Shown: positions 34,785 to 43,522 of the stretch, piece after piece
Numbering within the stretch: position 1 is the first letter of the stretch
Layout: every line of letters starts with the position of its first letter
Source of the DNA: Saprospiraceae bacterium
GTDB taxonomy: Bacteria; Bacteroidota; Bacteroidia; Chitinophagales; Saprospiraceae
Direction: 5' to 3'
Assembly: GCA_027488935.1 (NCBI GenBank)
Contig: JAIYAP010000061.1
Coordinates: 62,001-126,000, forward strand
DNA length: 64,000 nucleotides
Position numbers and translations under genes: made by a program
Notes under the pieces: model-generated
Seen by the model: the letters and a program-made list of their open reading frames with translations, nothing else
Database searches by the model: none
What the model was told of the DNA's origin: nothing

Positions 34785-36467
34785 ATGCGCATACTGCTCA
34801 CTACCCTGAATGCTAAATACATCCATACCAACCTGGCCATTCGACTGCTGTATCAGTTGAACAAGCACCGGGAAGGCCTGAAATGGAAAGAATTTACCAT
34901 CAAAGACCAACAAGATGGGGTGGCAGCGTATTGTAGTCAGTTTGAAGTGGTTGCATTTAGTTGTTATATCTGGAATATCAGTCAGACTTTGGCGGTGGCA
35001 CAAAAGATCAAAGCGCTGGGCACCGGCACCAAAATATTACTGGGCGGTCCGGAAGTGAGTTATGATTGGGAGGAGGTGATTGCGCTGGATCAGGTAGATT
35101 ACATCATTACCGGCGAAGGCGAAATGCCGTTTAGCGCGTTTATTGAGCATTACCCACAGGTGCAGCATATTCCCAATGTGGTGCAAAAATTAGGGAAAGA
35201 CGTGTTGTATTTGCCTTTGGCGGGCAATTTTGACCTAAAACAATACGAAAACATCATGCCTTATGCCGACGATGACCCCGTGGAATTGTCGCAGAAGGTG
35301 TTATATATTGAAACATCGCGGGGCTGTCCATACAAATGTGAGTTTTGTTTGGCCAGTTTAGATAACAAAGTGCGGTATTTGCCCGATCAACACATCAAAT
35401 CGACCTTGTTGCACATGATGCAGCATGGGCGGGTGGTAAAATTTCTGGACCGCACGTTTAACATCAAGCGGGATTTCACCCTGGATATTTTCAAGTTTAT
35501 TCTGGCCAATTACAAGCCCGGCAATGTGTTTCAGTTTGAAATTACGGCCGATATTTTGCACCCGGATATCATTCAATTTATTGATGAACATGTCCCAAAA
35601 GGGCTGTTCCGCTTCGAAATTGGTATTCAAACCGTCAATCAAAAGGCCAATTTGGAGGTAAGCCGCAAGCAGAATTTTGAAAAAACGAAGGGTATCATCC
35701 AAAGCCTGGAACACAAGGTAGAAATGCACCTGGATTTGATTGTGGGTTTGCCGCACGATTACTGGGAAGACAACAAGCACAGTTTTGAAACCGTGTTTAA
35801 ATTATTCCCACCGGAGTTGCAACTGGGCTTTTTGAAGTTTTTGAAAGGCACGCCGATGTTGTACAAACATGCCCAGCACGGCTACGAATTTGACCCCACC
35901 CCACCCTATCAAATCATTCGTAGCAATTATTTATCAGAAACGCAACTGGCTCAAATAGAGATCGTTGAGCATGGTTTGGAAATATACTGGAATAAAAAAC
36001 GCGCCGAATACACCCTGCGGTATGTGACCGCGCAATACAGTATTTTCGATTTCTTCTTAGCCCTTGGTGAATTTTTTGGCACCCGATCCGATTATCATAA
36101 ATACACCCTGGATGAAGTGTACCACAACCTTTTTGATTTTGTGGTGCAAGCATATCCGGAAGACCAGGTGTTGCAACAGTTGGTGGCCGTGGATTATTAT
36201 TTATACCATAAAATTAGTCCAAAGACTCAGTTTTTAATGGAACTGGAACGGCCGGAAAAATTTGCGCTGATCGCCGAAAAGGGGTTGAACCACCACAAGT
36301 TTCGGTTTAAAATACTGCCTTTGTGTTTTGATTTTCAGCATTTTGTAGAAACAGGCAGCATTACTTTCTCGGAGACGATATTAGCGATTCAGTACGATGG
36401 CGTGTCGAAGGCAACCGTGTGCGGTTATTATTTTGAAAGCCAGGCTTTAAAATACCCTACAGTTTAA
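34785..36467 (+). CDS. B12-binding radical SAM protein with DUF4080-like C-terminus
   Basis: 560 residues. An N-terminal cobalamin-binding Rossmann domain (about 1-140: LLTTLNAKYIHTNLAIR, ILLGGPEVSYDWEE, DYIITGEGE) is followed by a radical SAM domain with GCPYKCEFC (Cys181, Cys185, Cys188) and by a C-terminal DUF4080-like region. Such proteins use SAM and cobalamin for methylations or rearrangements at unreactive carbons; the substrate here is unknown. Stand-alone gene. Its 3' end overlaps the convergent T9SS cargo gene by 11 bp. Confidence 0.87.
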   Translation: MRILLTTLNAKYIHTNLAIRLLYQLNKHREGLKWKEFTIKDQQDGVAAYCSQFEVVAFSCYIWNISQTLAVAQKIKALGTGTKILLGGPEVSYDWEEVIALDQVDYIITGEGEMPFSAFIEHYPQVQHIPNVVQKLGKDVLYLPLAGNFDLKQYENIMPYADDDPVELSQKVLYIETSRGCPYKCEFCLASLDNKVRYLPDQHIKSTLLHMMQHGRVVKFLDRTFNIKRDFTLDIFKFILANYKPGNVFQFEITADILHPDIIQFIDEHVPKGLFRFEIGIQTVNQKANLEVSRKQNFEKTKGIIQSLEHKVEMHLDLIVGLPHDYWEDNKHSFETVFKLFPPELQLGFLKFLKGTPMLYKHAQHGYEFDPTPPYQIIRSNYLSETQLAQIEIVEHGLEIYWNKKRAEYTLRYVTAQYSIFDFFLALGEFFGTRSDYHKYTLDEVYHNLFDFVVQAYPEDQVLQQLVAVDYYLYHKISPKTQFLMELERPEKFALIAEKGLNHHKFRFKILPLCFDFQHFVETGSITFSETILAIQYDGVSKATVCGYYFESQALKYPTV

Positions 36468-37275
36468 CCAAGTGCCCTTCTGCTTTCAGGTTTGCAGCGC
36501 CTTTCAGATCCCAGTGGTACACCCCGGCAGCCCATTGGCTGATTTCGGTAATTTTTAACACTTGTGCACCCGCATCCAGGTTCAAGTTTTTAAAATATAC
36601 CTGGCGTCCAAAATCATCAAAAACGCGCAGTTGAAATTCCCCGGCTGTTTTTAAATCAAAATTCAGGTTAAAATAGTCCGCTGCAGGATTTGGGCTGCAT
36701 AATACCGACCAATTTCCCACCTTGGATGAGGGAGTACTACTTGTGGCTTGATCGCCGCGCAAACTGAACCGAACCGTTTGAACGCCATCGCTGCCATACC
36801 CCTCGCTCCACAAAACGGCATCATCTATTTTCAACAAACTCGATACATCTGCAAGTGTTTTTTTAGCCCGAAAAGTCAGGTAAAACAAATGCTGACCCTG
36901 TTTTAAATGGTCGGTCGCATCGTTGATTTTAGCAATCCACAAAGCGCGAATCTCCCCTTCATTTACTTTGGTCAAACCAAAACTTTCCGGCTTAATGCCT
37001 TCCAAATCTCCAACAGACACCCCTACAAATTCTAGCAGTTCAGTGTTGTACCGCAAACCCATTTGCCAGCCAATCAAGGCCTCTGTACCTTGTGCAGTAA
37101 TCGGGAAAGTGCCATATTCGCCACTTTTCAGACCGCGCGCCGAGGTACTCAGCATATAATTTGTCGGTTTTCTTTTTTCAGCAGTTGTTCCGGAAGTCGT
37201 AGTTTGGGCTTGTACGGATACGAGGCCACACAAAAAAAGAAAACCAAACAACAAATGATTACCAAGCAATTTCAT
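36457..37275 (-). CDS. Cohesin-like T9SS cargo protein
   Basis: 272 residues: signal peptide (MKLLGNHLLFGFLFLCGLVSVQAQ), a domain at about 40-180 with a cohesin-like alternation (GWQMGLRYNTELLEFVGV, LWIAKINDA, GQHLFYLTFRAKK), then a C-terminal T9SS type A sorting domain (CSPNPAADYFNLNFDLKTAGEFQLRVFDDFGRQVY ... AEGHLVKL). It is probably exported and attached to the surface or released. Protein-binding is suggested only by the fold resemblance. It overlaps the radical SAM gene tail to tail by 11 bp and is followed by no gene on its strand. Confidence 0.72.
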   Translation of the reverse strand: MKLLGNHLLFGFLFLCGLVSVQAQTTTSGTTAEKRKPTNYMLSTSARGLKSGEYGTFPITAQGTEALIGWQMGLRYNTELLEFVGVSVGDLEGIKPESFGLTKVNEGEIRALWIAKINDATDHLKQGQHLFYLTFRAKKTLADVSSLLKIDDAVLWSEGYGSDGVQTVRFSLRGDQATSSTPSSKVGNWSVLCSPNPAADYFNLNFDLKTAGEFQLRVFDDFGRQVYFKNLNLDAGAQVLKITEISQWAAGVYHWDLKGAANLKAEGHLVKL

Positions 37276-37307
37276 ATTTTACAATTTTTAAATTTTAACA
37301 AAAGCAG

Positions 37308-37859
37308 CTACTTCTTTTCCATTTTGATTAAAATTTGCTGCATCAATTCCAACTGTTTTTGCTGAATTTCGAATAAATGCTGGAATTGATCTTCCATATT
37401 CAAATCCATTTTCCGGTGCAGGTTCCGAATTTCGATTTCCGATTTCAGGTTTACCATGTAGTCGTTTTCGGCCCGCTGCCGGTCTTTTGCCTCTTTTCTA
37501 TTCTGACTCATCATGATGATGGGCGCCTGTATGGCTGCAATGCAGGACAAAATCAGGTTCATCAGAATATACGGATAAGGATCAAAGGCTTTGGCGCCCA
37601 AAATTAAGGAATTTACCAGGATCCATATCCAAAGCACCGCCATAAAAATGATGATAAAGCGCCAGCTCCCCCCAAATTTGGCCACCTTATCTGATAAGCG
37701 CTCACCAAACGTCATCGCGCTTTCATCTGTTTCGCATAATTTACGCGTAATCATTTCCTCCTCCTCAATAGACAGCCGGACAATTTCGTGCAAACGATCT
37801 AATTGTTGATTTTCTGTTTTCAGGAGCGAATCAATGTAATGTTGGTCGTTTTTTCTCAT
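37308..37859 (-). CDS. DUF1003 family membrane protein
   Basis: 183 residues with the DUF1003 hallmarks: FGERLSDKVAKFGGSWRFIIIFMAVLWIWILVN, two transmembrane helices at about 67-88 and 97-117, PYPYILMNLILSCIAAIQAPIIMMSQNRK, and a cytoplasmic coiled-coil tail (KSEIEIRNLHRKMDLNMEDQ and beyond). Family function is unknown. It sits 19 bp downstream of the SH3 protein gene and 32 bp upstream of the cohesin-like gene, all leftward, so a shared transcript is possible. Confidence 0.9.
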   Translation of the reverse strand: MRKNDQHYIDSLLKTENQQLDRLHEIVRLSIEEEEMITRKLCETDESAMTFGERLSDKVAKFGGSWRFIIIFMAVLWIWILVNSLILGAKAFDPYPYILMNLILSCIAAIQAPIIMMSQNRKEAKDRQRAENDYMVNLKSEIEIRNLHRKMDLNMEDQFQHLFEIQQKQLELMQQILIKMEKK

Positions 37860-37878
37860 GGCATATTTTTTTTAACTC

Positions 37879-38739
37879 CTAATCCTTGGGAATACCCATA
37901 TTCACCGGCTTTAACCACTGTTTTCCATCCCAGCGCAACTTGCGGGAGCGTTTCCAGCTATCCTCATTATAGCCAGAAGCATCTTCGAGTTCTTCGGTTG
38001 CGGAAAATTCAATGGTAAAAAAGATTTCGTCCTCCTTACCCATATGGCCCGGTGTATTTTCGTCGGGTCCTTGCGGAAACTCATACCGTTCAACGTGTGC
38101 AAATACACCACCATCAGCAACCGATTCGCACAAAGGCAGTGGCTGCAACTGGCTGCCATTCCACAAGATATACCATTCGTTCCAAGGGTAGCCGCATGCT
38201 TCATAGCCCATCTCCACAATCAACAAGGCCTTGTAACCTTTCAATCCGCGAGCACCCACTTCCAAAGGTCGGTAATACATACTACCTTCATTTCTAATAA
38301 CATTGGTGACCTTTTGCAACACCGTTCCATTGCGAATGGCACGTACTTCAATGGAATATTGCGGCGGGTCGTCCGCTTTGGGTTTTACGGCTTTGGTAAC
38401 GCCGGCCACAAAACGCACATCGTTGAGGGTAGATTTTCTTAAAACAGACAATAAACCACCCCATATATAGCCTTTTTGATTGTTCTGAAACCGAATCTGA
38501 TACCAGGGCAGTTCGACGCCATTGAGGGTGGTTTTGGTTTCCACTTCAGCAAGGATGATCACTTCGTCGCCCGCAACCAATTGGGCAACCGAGGCAGCGG
38601 ATGTAGACGGCTCAGACCGCACATTCACTTTGTCGCCAAAAATATAGGTCGTGTCATTTTCACTAAAACGAACAACCTGGGCATGTAAAAAAGCGACAGG
38701 CATTGAAAAAAGGATCAGGAAAAGTAGTCTGCACGACAT
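37879..38739 (-). CDS. Secreted SH3-domain protein
   Basis: 286 residues starting MSCRLLFLILFSMPVAFLHAQ, a signal peptide. An SH3b-type domain lies at about 28-95 (FGDKVNVRSEPSTSAASVAQLVAGDEV, GYIWGGLLSVLRK), as in cell-wall binding or sensing proteins. The remaining 190 residues have no recognised domain and end near WDGKQWLKPVNMGIPKD. An ATG at 38796 would add 19 residues ahead of the signal peptide and is not favoured. Likely periplasmic or exported. It heads a leftward trio with DUF1003 and the cohesin-like cargo and diverges from mqo. Confidence 0.75.
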   Translation of the reverse strand: MSCRLLFLILFSMPVAFLHAQVVRFSENDTTYIFGDKVNVRSEPSTSAASVAQLVAGDEVIILAEVETKTTLNGVELPWYQIRFQNNQKGYIWGGLLSVLRKSTLNDVRFVAGVTKAVKPKADDPPQYSIEVRAIRNGTVLQKVTNVIRNEGSMYYRPLEVGARGLKGYKALLIVEMGYEACGYPWNEWYILWNGSQLQPLPLCESVADGGVFAHVERYEFPQGPDENTPGHMGKEDEIFFTIEFSATEELEDASGYNEDSWKRSRKLRWDGKQWLKPVNMGIPKD

Positions 38740-38822
38740 AGTAAGGACAAGTTTTAAGTGATATTTGCAGGGCAAAGTTAATGCAAAACTATCCACTTCC
38801 GACTGTCATTCTAACCCTGTCC

Positions 38823-40334
38823 ATGTCTAAACTTTCCCGCGCAACCGGCCCAGCATACGATGTTGTATTAATTGGCGCCGGCATCATGAGTGCTACTTTG
38901 GCTGTTTTGCTCAAAGAACTCCATCCCGATTTTAAAATTGCTATTTTTGAAAAACTAGATCAGGTCGCAGCCGAAAGTTCCGATGCATGGAACAACGCGG
39001 GTACGGGGCATGCGGCGCTGTGTGAGTTAAATTACACGCCCGAACAGGAAGATGGCAGCATGGATTTGCACAAGGCGATCCATATTTTTGAGTCTTTTGA
39101 AATTTCGAAACAATTTTGGGCTTATTTGGTGGGTCATGGGTATTTCGAAACGCCGGACACCTTTATTCATCCTGTTCCCCATATGAGTCTGGTTTGGGGC
39201 GATGAAAACATTGCTTTTTTGCAAAAACGGTATGCTTTGATGCAGGAATGTCATCTGTTTCATGGCATGGAATACACCGAAGACCGGGCAAAATTAGAAA
39301 GTTGGTTTCCCATCATTATGGAAGGGCGGGCAAAAGACCAGCATTTGGCGGCTACCCGCATGGATATTGGAACTGATGTGAATTTTGGTGCACTTACGTA
39401 CAGTATGTTCCAGCATTTGAAGCATCGGCACGGCGTGGAGGTGTTGCTGCAACATGAAGTGCAACATTTGGAACAAGATGCAAGTCGGGTCTGGCATTTG
39501 GAAGTAGAAGACCAGCAAAGCGGGGAGGAAAAGTATTTTAGAGCCAATTTTGTATTTATCGGGGCAGGCGGCGGCTCCTTGCCTTTGCTCGACAAATCGG
39601 ATATTGCAGAAGGGCAAGGATTTGGCGGTTTTCCAGTGAGTGGTCAATGGCTGGTCTGTAAAAACCCAGACCTGATTGCACGGCACCATGCCAAAGTATA
39701 TGGTAAAGCCTCGGTAGGTACACCGCCCATGTCGGTACCGCACCTCGATACCCGCGTAATTGACGGCGAAAAAGCACTTTTATTTGGCCCGTATGCAGGA
39801 TTTACGACTAAATTTTTAAAACAAGGCTCTTTTTTAGATTTACCCCGGTCCATTGATTTCGACAATTTGGGGGCGATGCTGGGTGCCTGGGTGCATAATT
39901 TGCCGCTCACCAGTTACCTGATCAAACAGGTTACCCAAAGCATGGAAGACCGGATGGATGCCTTGCGCGAATTTGTACCGACTGCCGAAGCAGCAGATTG
40001 GGAGCTCGCGAAGGCGGGTCAACGCGTACAAGTCATTAAAAAAGACGCAGAACACGGCGGAATCCTGGAATTTGGCACCGAAATCGTCCGTTCTGCCGAC
40101 GGCAGCATTGCAGCCTTGCTGGGTGCCTCGCCGGGTGCTTCTACCGCAGTAAGCATCATGCTGGAATTGCTGGAACATTGTATGCCCGAACAAATGCAAT
40201 CCGAAGCCTGGCGCACGAAATTGAAAGAAATCATCCCGACGTATGGGATAGAATTGGTAAAAAACCAAGCGCTCGCGCAAAAAACACAAGATTGGACACA
40301 CAAAATGCTACAGTTGATAGTTGTTAGTTGTTAG
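38823..40334 (+). CDS. mqo: Malate:quinone oxidoreductase Mqo
   Basis: 503 residues from MSKLSRATG. The FAD loop is DVVLIGAGIMSATLA, followed by SSDAWNNAGTGHAALCELNYTP, a hallmark of Mqo, then IGAGGGSLPLL, GKASVGTPPMSVPHLD and GASPGASTAVSIMLELLEHC. It oxidises malate to oxaloacetate and passes electrons to quinone at the membrane, an NAD-independent TCA-cycle step. The final residues (LIVVSC) and the stop codon are encoded by the left arm of a large intergenic repeat, so the natural C-terminus may have been shorter or different. An ATG at 38781 would extend the N-terminus by 14 residues and is less likely. Confidence 0.94.
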   Translation: MSKLSRATGPAYDVVLIGAGIMSATLAVLLKELHPDFKIAIFEKLDQVAAESSDAWNNAGTGHAALCELNYTPEQEDGSMDLHKAIHIFESFEISKQFWAYLVGHGYFETPDTFIHPVPHMSLVWGDENIAFLQKRYALMQECHLFHGMEYTEDRAKLESWFPIIMEGRAKDQHLAATRMDIGTDVNFGALTYSMFQHLKHRHGVEVLLQHEVQHLEQDASRVWHLEVEDQQSGEEKYFRANFVFIGAGGGSLPLLDKSDIAEGQGFGGFPVSGQWLVCKNPDLIARHHAKVYGKASVGTPPMSVPHLDTRVIDGEKALLFGPYAGFTTKFLKQGSFLDLPRSIDFDNLGAMLGAWVHNLPLTSYLIKQVTQSMEDRMDALREFVPTAEAADWELAKAGQRVQVIKKDAEHGGILEFGTEIVRSADGSIAALLGASPGASTAVSIMLELLEHCMPEQMQSEAWRTKLKEIIPTYGIELVKNQALAQKTQDWTHKMLQLIVVSC

Positions 40335-40574
40335 TTGATAGTTGTTAGTTGTTAGTTGTTAGTTTGGGCGTTTTTCGAAACATGATCGAATAAGGTTGCA
40401 GTTTGAGGTGTCACCTCCGAGGGTTGCCGTTTGAGGTGTCACCTCCGGAGGTTACCGTTTGAGGTGTCACCTCCGAGGGTTACCGTTTGAGGTGTCACCT
40501 CCGAGGGTTACCGTTTGAGGTGTCACCTCCGAAGGTAACCACCCTAACAACTAACAACTAACAACTAACAACTA
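40312..40574. repeat. Composite intergenic repeat: five 28-bp units between inverted TAACAAC arms
   Basis: The left arm (40312-40363) is built of TAGTTGT and TTGATAG units; the right arm (40545-40574) is its inverse, TAACAAC repeated four times. Between them are five contiguous 28-bp units (40394-40533), consensus near GGTTACCGTTTGAGGTGTCA plus CCTCCGAG. Each unit contains two palindromes, GAGGTGTCACCTC and (in three) GGTTACC; the array ends in GGTAACC. The arms supply the stop codon of mqo (40332-40334) and of the convergent hydroxyacyl-CoA dehydrogenase gene (40572-40574). The whole could fold into one large cruciform or serve as a two-way terminator. Confidence 0.85.
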
Positions 40575-41450
40575 TCTCGCTGGTACAATTTCCTTAGAGC
40601 CAGGGGTGTACCGATAAAATCCTTCTCCCGTCTTAGCACCTAATTTTCCGGCCATCACCATATTGACCAACAAAGGGCAGGGCGCGTATTTGGGATTACC
40701 AAATCCGTCTTGCAACACCCGCAGGATCGACAAACATACATCCAGGCCAATAAAATCGGCCAATTGGAGGGGCCCCATGGGGTGCGCCATGCCCAATTTC
40801 ATGACCGTATCAATTTCCACCACGCCACTGACGCCTTCAAATAAGGTATAAATGGCTTCATTGATCATGGGCATCAGGATGCGGTTGGCCACAAAACCGG
40901 GGTAGTCGTTTACTTCTACCGGTGATTTGCCTAAATTGACCGAAAGTTCCATGACTTGTTGCGTAACGGCATCGCTGGTGGCATACCCGCGAATGACCTC
41001 TACCAGTTTCATGACCGGCACCGGATTCATAAAGTGCATGCCAATCACTTGTGCAGGGCGCTTGGTCACTGCCGCAATCTGGGTAATGCTGATGCTGGAT
41101 GTATTGGTGGCTAAAATGGCAGCAGGTGGTGCATACTGATCCATTTCACCAAAAATTTTCAATTTCAAGCCTACATTTTCCGTGGCTGCTTCTACGACTA
41201 AATCCGCATTTGCCACGCCGGTTGCCAACTCGGTCACTGGTTGAATACGCGCCAAGGTGGTTGTTTTTTCATCTTCCGTCAGGGTACCTTTCTTCACTTG
41301 GCGATCCAGGTTGCCTGCAATGGTCACCATGGCTCTGTCTAAGGCTGTTTGTGCAATATCTACCAGCGTTACTTGATAGCCAAATTGCGCAAAAACGTGT
41401 GCGATCCCGTTTCCCATGGTACCGCTGCCAATTACTGTAATGTTATTCAT
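40572..41450 (-). CDS. 3-hydroxybutyryl-CoA dehydrogenase family protein
   Basis: 292 residues: NAD-binding GSGTMGNGIAHVFAQFGY at the start, NADLVVEAATENVGLKLKIF, ATNTSSISIT, the catalytic-region motif GMHFMNPVPVMKLVEVI with His, and the C-terminal dimer domain (NDYPGFVANRILMPMINEAI, AHPMGPLQLADFIGLD). It interconverts 3-hydroxyacyl-CoA and 3-oxoacyl-CoA with NAD(P), in beta-oxidation or butanoate/PHB-type metabolism. Length is typical of Hbd/PaaH. The gene starts 3 bp after the barrel-protein gene and its stop codon lies in a repeat arm. Confidence 0.92.
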   Translation of the reverse strand: MNNITVIGSGTMGNGIAHVFAQFGYQVTLVDIAQTALDRAMVTIAGNLDRQVKKGTLTEDEKTTTLARIQPVTELATGVANADLVVEAATENVGLKLKIFGEMDQYAPPAAILATNTSSISITQIAAVTKRPAQVIGMHFMNPVPVMKLVEVIRGYATSDAVTQQVMELSVNLGKSPVEVNDYPGFVANRILMPMINEAIYTLFEGVSGVVEIDTVMKLGMAHPMGPLQLADFIGLDVCLSILRVLQDGFGNPKYAPCPLLVNMVMAGKLGAKTGEGFYRYTPGSKEIVPAR

Positions 41451-41453
41451 GTT

Positions 41454-42302
41454 TTATTGATTGTCCGGGCCGGACTTTTGATTACGATGGTATTTGTCTT
41501 TGCTCCAGGCGATGGCGGCCGACGGGGTGATGCCCAACACGGGATGCCATTCTGATCCGAGATCGATGCGCAACCCGTTTTTCAGGCGCAACCCTGCTCC
41601 AAACCCGATCCGTGCCGGATTGTTGCGGGTTCCAATGCGAATGGCCACCAAAGGGCTTGGCCGGTACTCGGCACCTGCTTTAAGTTGCACCGGACGATCA
41701 ATGATTTTTTCTGTTTCGAGGAGCATTAAAAACAAATTAGAGGCTTGCCAACAGGCGCCGATGCGCAAGGTGGTGGGCAAAATCTCGTCACTTAGTTTTT
41801 GCTGTAAAGGGTTAGAAACACGGGCGGCAATCCACACTTTCGGCAGGGCTTGTGCCATCATACCGATGCTAAAGGTAGCAGTATTCGAGGAGCCGTATTC
41901 TTGTTGGGACACCCGTAAGGCATCCAGGGATGCGCCGAGGTAAAATTTTTGACCCAATCGGCGGCCATATTGCAATCGGGCACGTTGCTCTAGGTAATCC
42001 TCGGTACCGCCGTGGTTAATGTCGATCCCAACGCCACTGTTGCTTCCAATATTGGCATAACCTTGTACTTGAACCGATTGCCAGTCGCTGATTCCATAGG
42101 GAATTGCGGTGCTCGCTAAAAATCCAAGTTTATGCGGGAGCCCGAGTTGTGCCTCGTTGGTGGTACCAATCGACAGGTCGGGATAAGCCAGCGTGGCACT
42201 TCCAAGCGAAAGCGAAGCGGCATTTTCAAAGTTGCGCATAAATACCTGGGCTTGCAGGAAACTGGCGCATAAAAGCAATACGGGGAGTATAATCTTTTGC
42301 AT
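41454..42302 (-). CDS. Outer-membrane barrel protein, PorV/PorQ-like
   Basis: 282 residues. A signal peptide (MQKIILPVLLLCASFLQAQ) is followed by alternating strands that look like a short beta-barrel: NAASLSLGSATLAYPD, YANIGSNSGVGIDINH, FYLGASLDALRVSQQEYGS, LVAIRIGTRNNPARIGFGAGLRL, GLRIDLGSEWHPVLGITP. The opening (FENAASLSLGSATLA) recalls PorV/PorQ-type T9SS barrel proteins, but it is shorter than PorV (about 380) and the assignment is tentative. It lies 3 bp before the hydroxyacyl-CoA dehydrogenase gene and 23 bp after GH1 in a leftward run. Confidence 0.6.
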   Translation of the reverse strand: MQKIILPVLLLCASFLQAQVFMRNFENAASLSLGSATLAYPDLSIGTTNEAQLGLPHKLGFLASTAIPYGISDWQSVQVQGYANIGSNSGVGIDINHGGTEDYLEQRARLQYGRRLGQKFYLGASLDALRVSQQEYGSSNTATFSIGMMAQALPKVWIAARVSNPLQQKLSDEILPTTLRIGACWQASNLFLMLLETEKIIDRPVQLKAGAEYRPSPLVAIRIGTRNNPARIGFGAGLRLKNGLRIDLGSEWHPVLGITPSAAIAWSKDKYHRNQKSGPDNQ

Positions 42303-42325
42303 AACAATGGTTTACAAAAACAAAA

Positions 42326-43507
42326 TCAAAGCGAAACCCCGCCATTCTTTGCAATTTCGCTATAAAATTCAGCAGCGGGCGTAAATGTACGCTCCATCGT
42401 TTCAAAATTAACCCGGATCAATCCAAACCGATAGGTGGGCCCCAAATGCCACTCAAAATTATCCCAGGTACTCCAGTGGATATAACCCTGCAAATCTACA
42501 CCATCCTGTATTGCAGTGTGACAAACTTTCAAATAATCACGCAAACTTTGTATTCGCTGTTGTGAATCATCACTGCAAATGCCATTTTCGGTGATAATAA
42601 TGGGCAATTTGTATTTTTTGTGAAAACGGCGCAACATCATCCCCAGCCCTTCCGGTTGATAACCCCACATGCGGTCGTGCGGAATATTGCGTTTTTCTAA
42701 GTCCCCTACCCGATCAATGGCATCAATGGGAAAAGGATCGAATAACATATAGGCGTAATAACTCAATCCCCAAAAATCGCTCTTTTTAAACGGACGTGCA
42801 GCCCGATCCAGAAACCACCAACGTACAAAAGCAGCTACAGCATGCCCGGGCAGATTCACCCCTTTAAACAGGGCCGTATTCAAAGAAATACCAACCGGAC
42901 AATCTTTGTACTTTTCCTTGATCAACAACTTAACAATATCGTGTGCCTTCCCCATATTGTCGAGCACGCGATTGGCTGTAAAATACTGTCCCTTTTTAAA
43001 AGGTGGAAAATTGCCCAACATAAAGGCATTCATGGCGTAAACATTCGGCTCATTAAAAGTATTCCAATAGCGGGCGTATTCGCCAAAATGCTTGATGCAC
43101 TGTTGACTATAATTTACAAAAAATGGAATATTATCTTCGCTGGTCCAGCCTCCCTGTGCTTCAAACCAGTTAGGGTGGCTAAAATGGTGCAAAACGAACA
43201 TGATGCCGACGCCCCGCTCTTGAAGATCTTTGAAAAAGGCTTTGTATTCGGCCACCACAGCGGGGTCAAACTTGGCCAATGGTGCCGTTTGCAACCTGCT
43301 CCAGTCTACCCCACACCGATAAATACTGCCTAAACGAGCAATTAGACCTGCATCTTCGGCGCGGCGTAATTCATGGTCGGTGGTGCGTTCAAAACGGTAA
43401 CCATCTTTGGCCACCAGTCCGCGCCAGGGGTGTTCACCTGCTGTTTCTACTTGCGCGGCGGCGGTGGAAGTTCCCCAGAAGAAATGCTCAGGAAAAGAAA
43501 GAAACAT
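42326..43507 (-). CDS. GH1 family beta-glycosidase
   Basis: 393 residues. It begins FPEHFFWGTSTAAAQVETA, the GH1 N-terminal signature, and has the acid/base Glu153 in NTFNEPN and the nucleophile Glu307 in ITENG. It is about 50 residues shorter than typical GH1 enzymes (about 440-450). There is no signal peptide, so it should act in the cytoplasm on imported oligosaccharides, for instance beta-glucosides. It is flanked by an M1 peptidase and the barrel protein at 15-23 bp spacing in one leftward run. Confidence 0.9.
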   Translation of the reverse strand: MFLSFPEHFFWGTSTAAAQVETAGEHPWRGLVAKDGYRFERTTDHELRRAEDAGLIARLGSIYRCGVDWSRLQTAPLAKFDPAVVAEYKAFFKDLQERGVGIMFVLHHFSHPNWFEAQGGWTSEDNIPFFVNYSQQCIKHFGEYARYWNTFNEPNVYAMNAFMLGNFPPFKKGQYFTANRVLDNMGKAHDIVKLLIKEKYKDCPVGISLNTALFKGVNLPGHAVAAFVRWWFLDRAARPFKKSDFWGLSYYAYMLFDPFPIDAIDRVGDLEKRNIPHDRMWGYQPEGLGMMLRRFHKKYKLPIIITENGICSDDSQQRIQSLRDYLKVCHTAIQDGVDLQGYIHWSTWDNFEWHLGPTYRFGLIRVNFETMERTFTPAAEFYSEIAKNGGVSL

Positions 43508-43522
43508 GCTGCGTTTATTTGG

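Noticed and set aside
40394-40533. CRISPR array
   Set aside because: The five 28-bp units are contiguous, with no spacers between them, and no cas genes are nearby.
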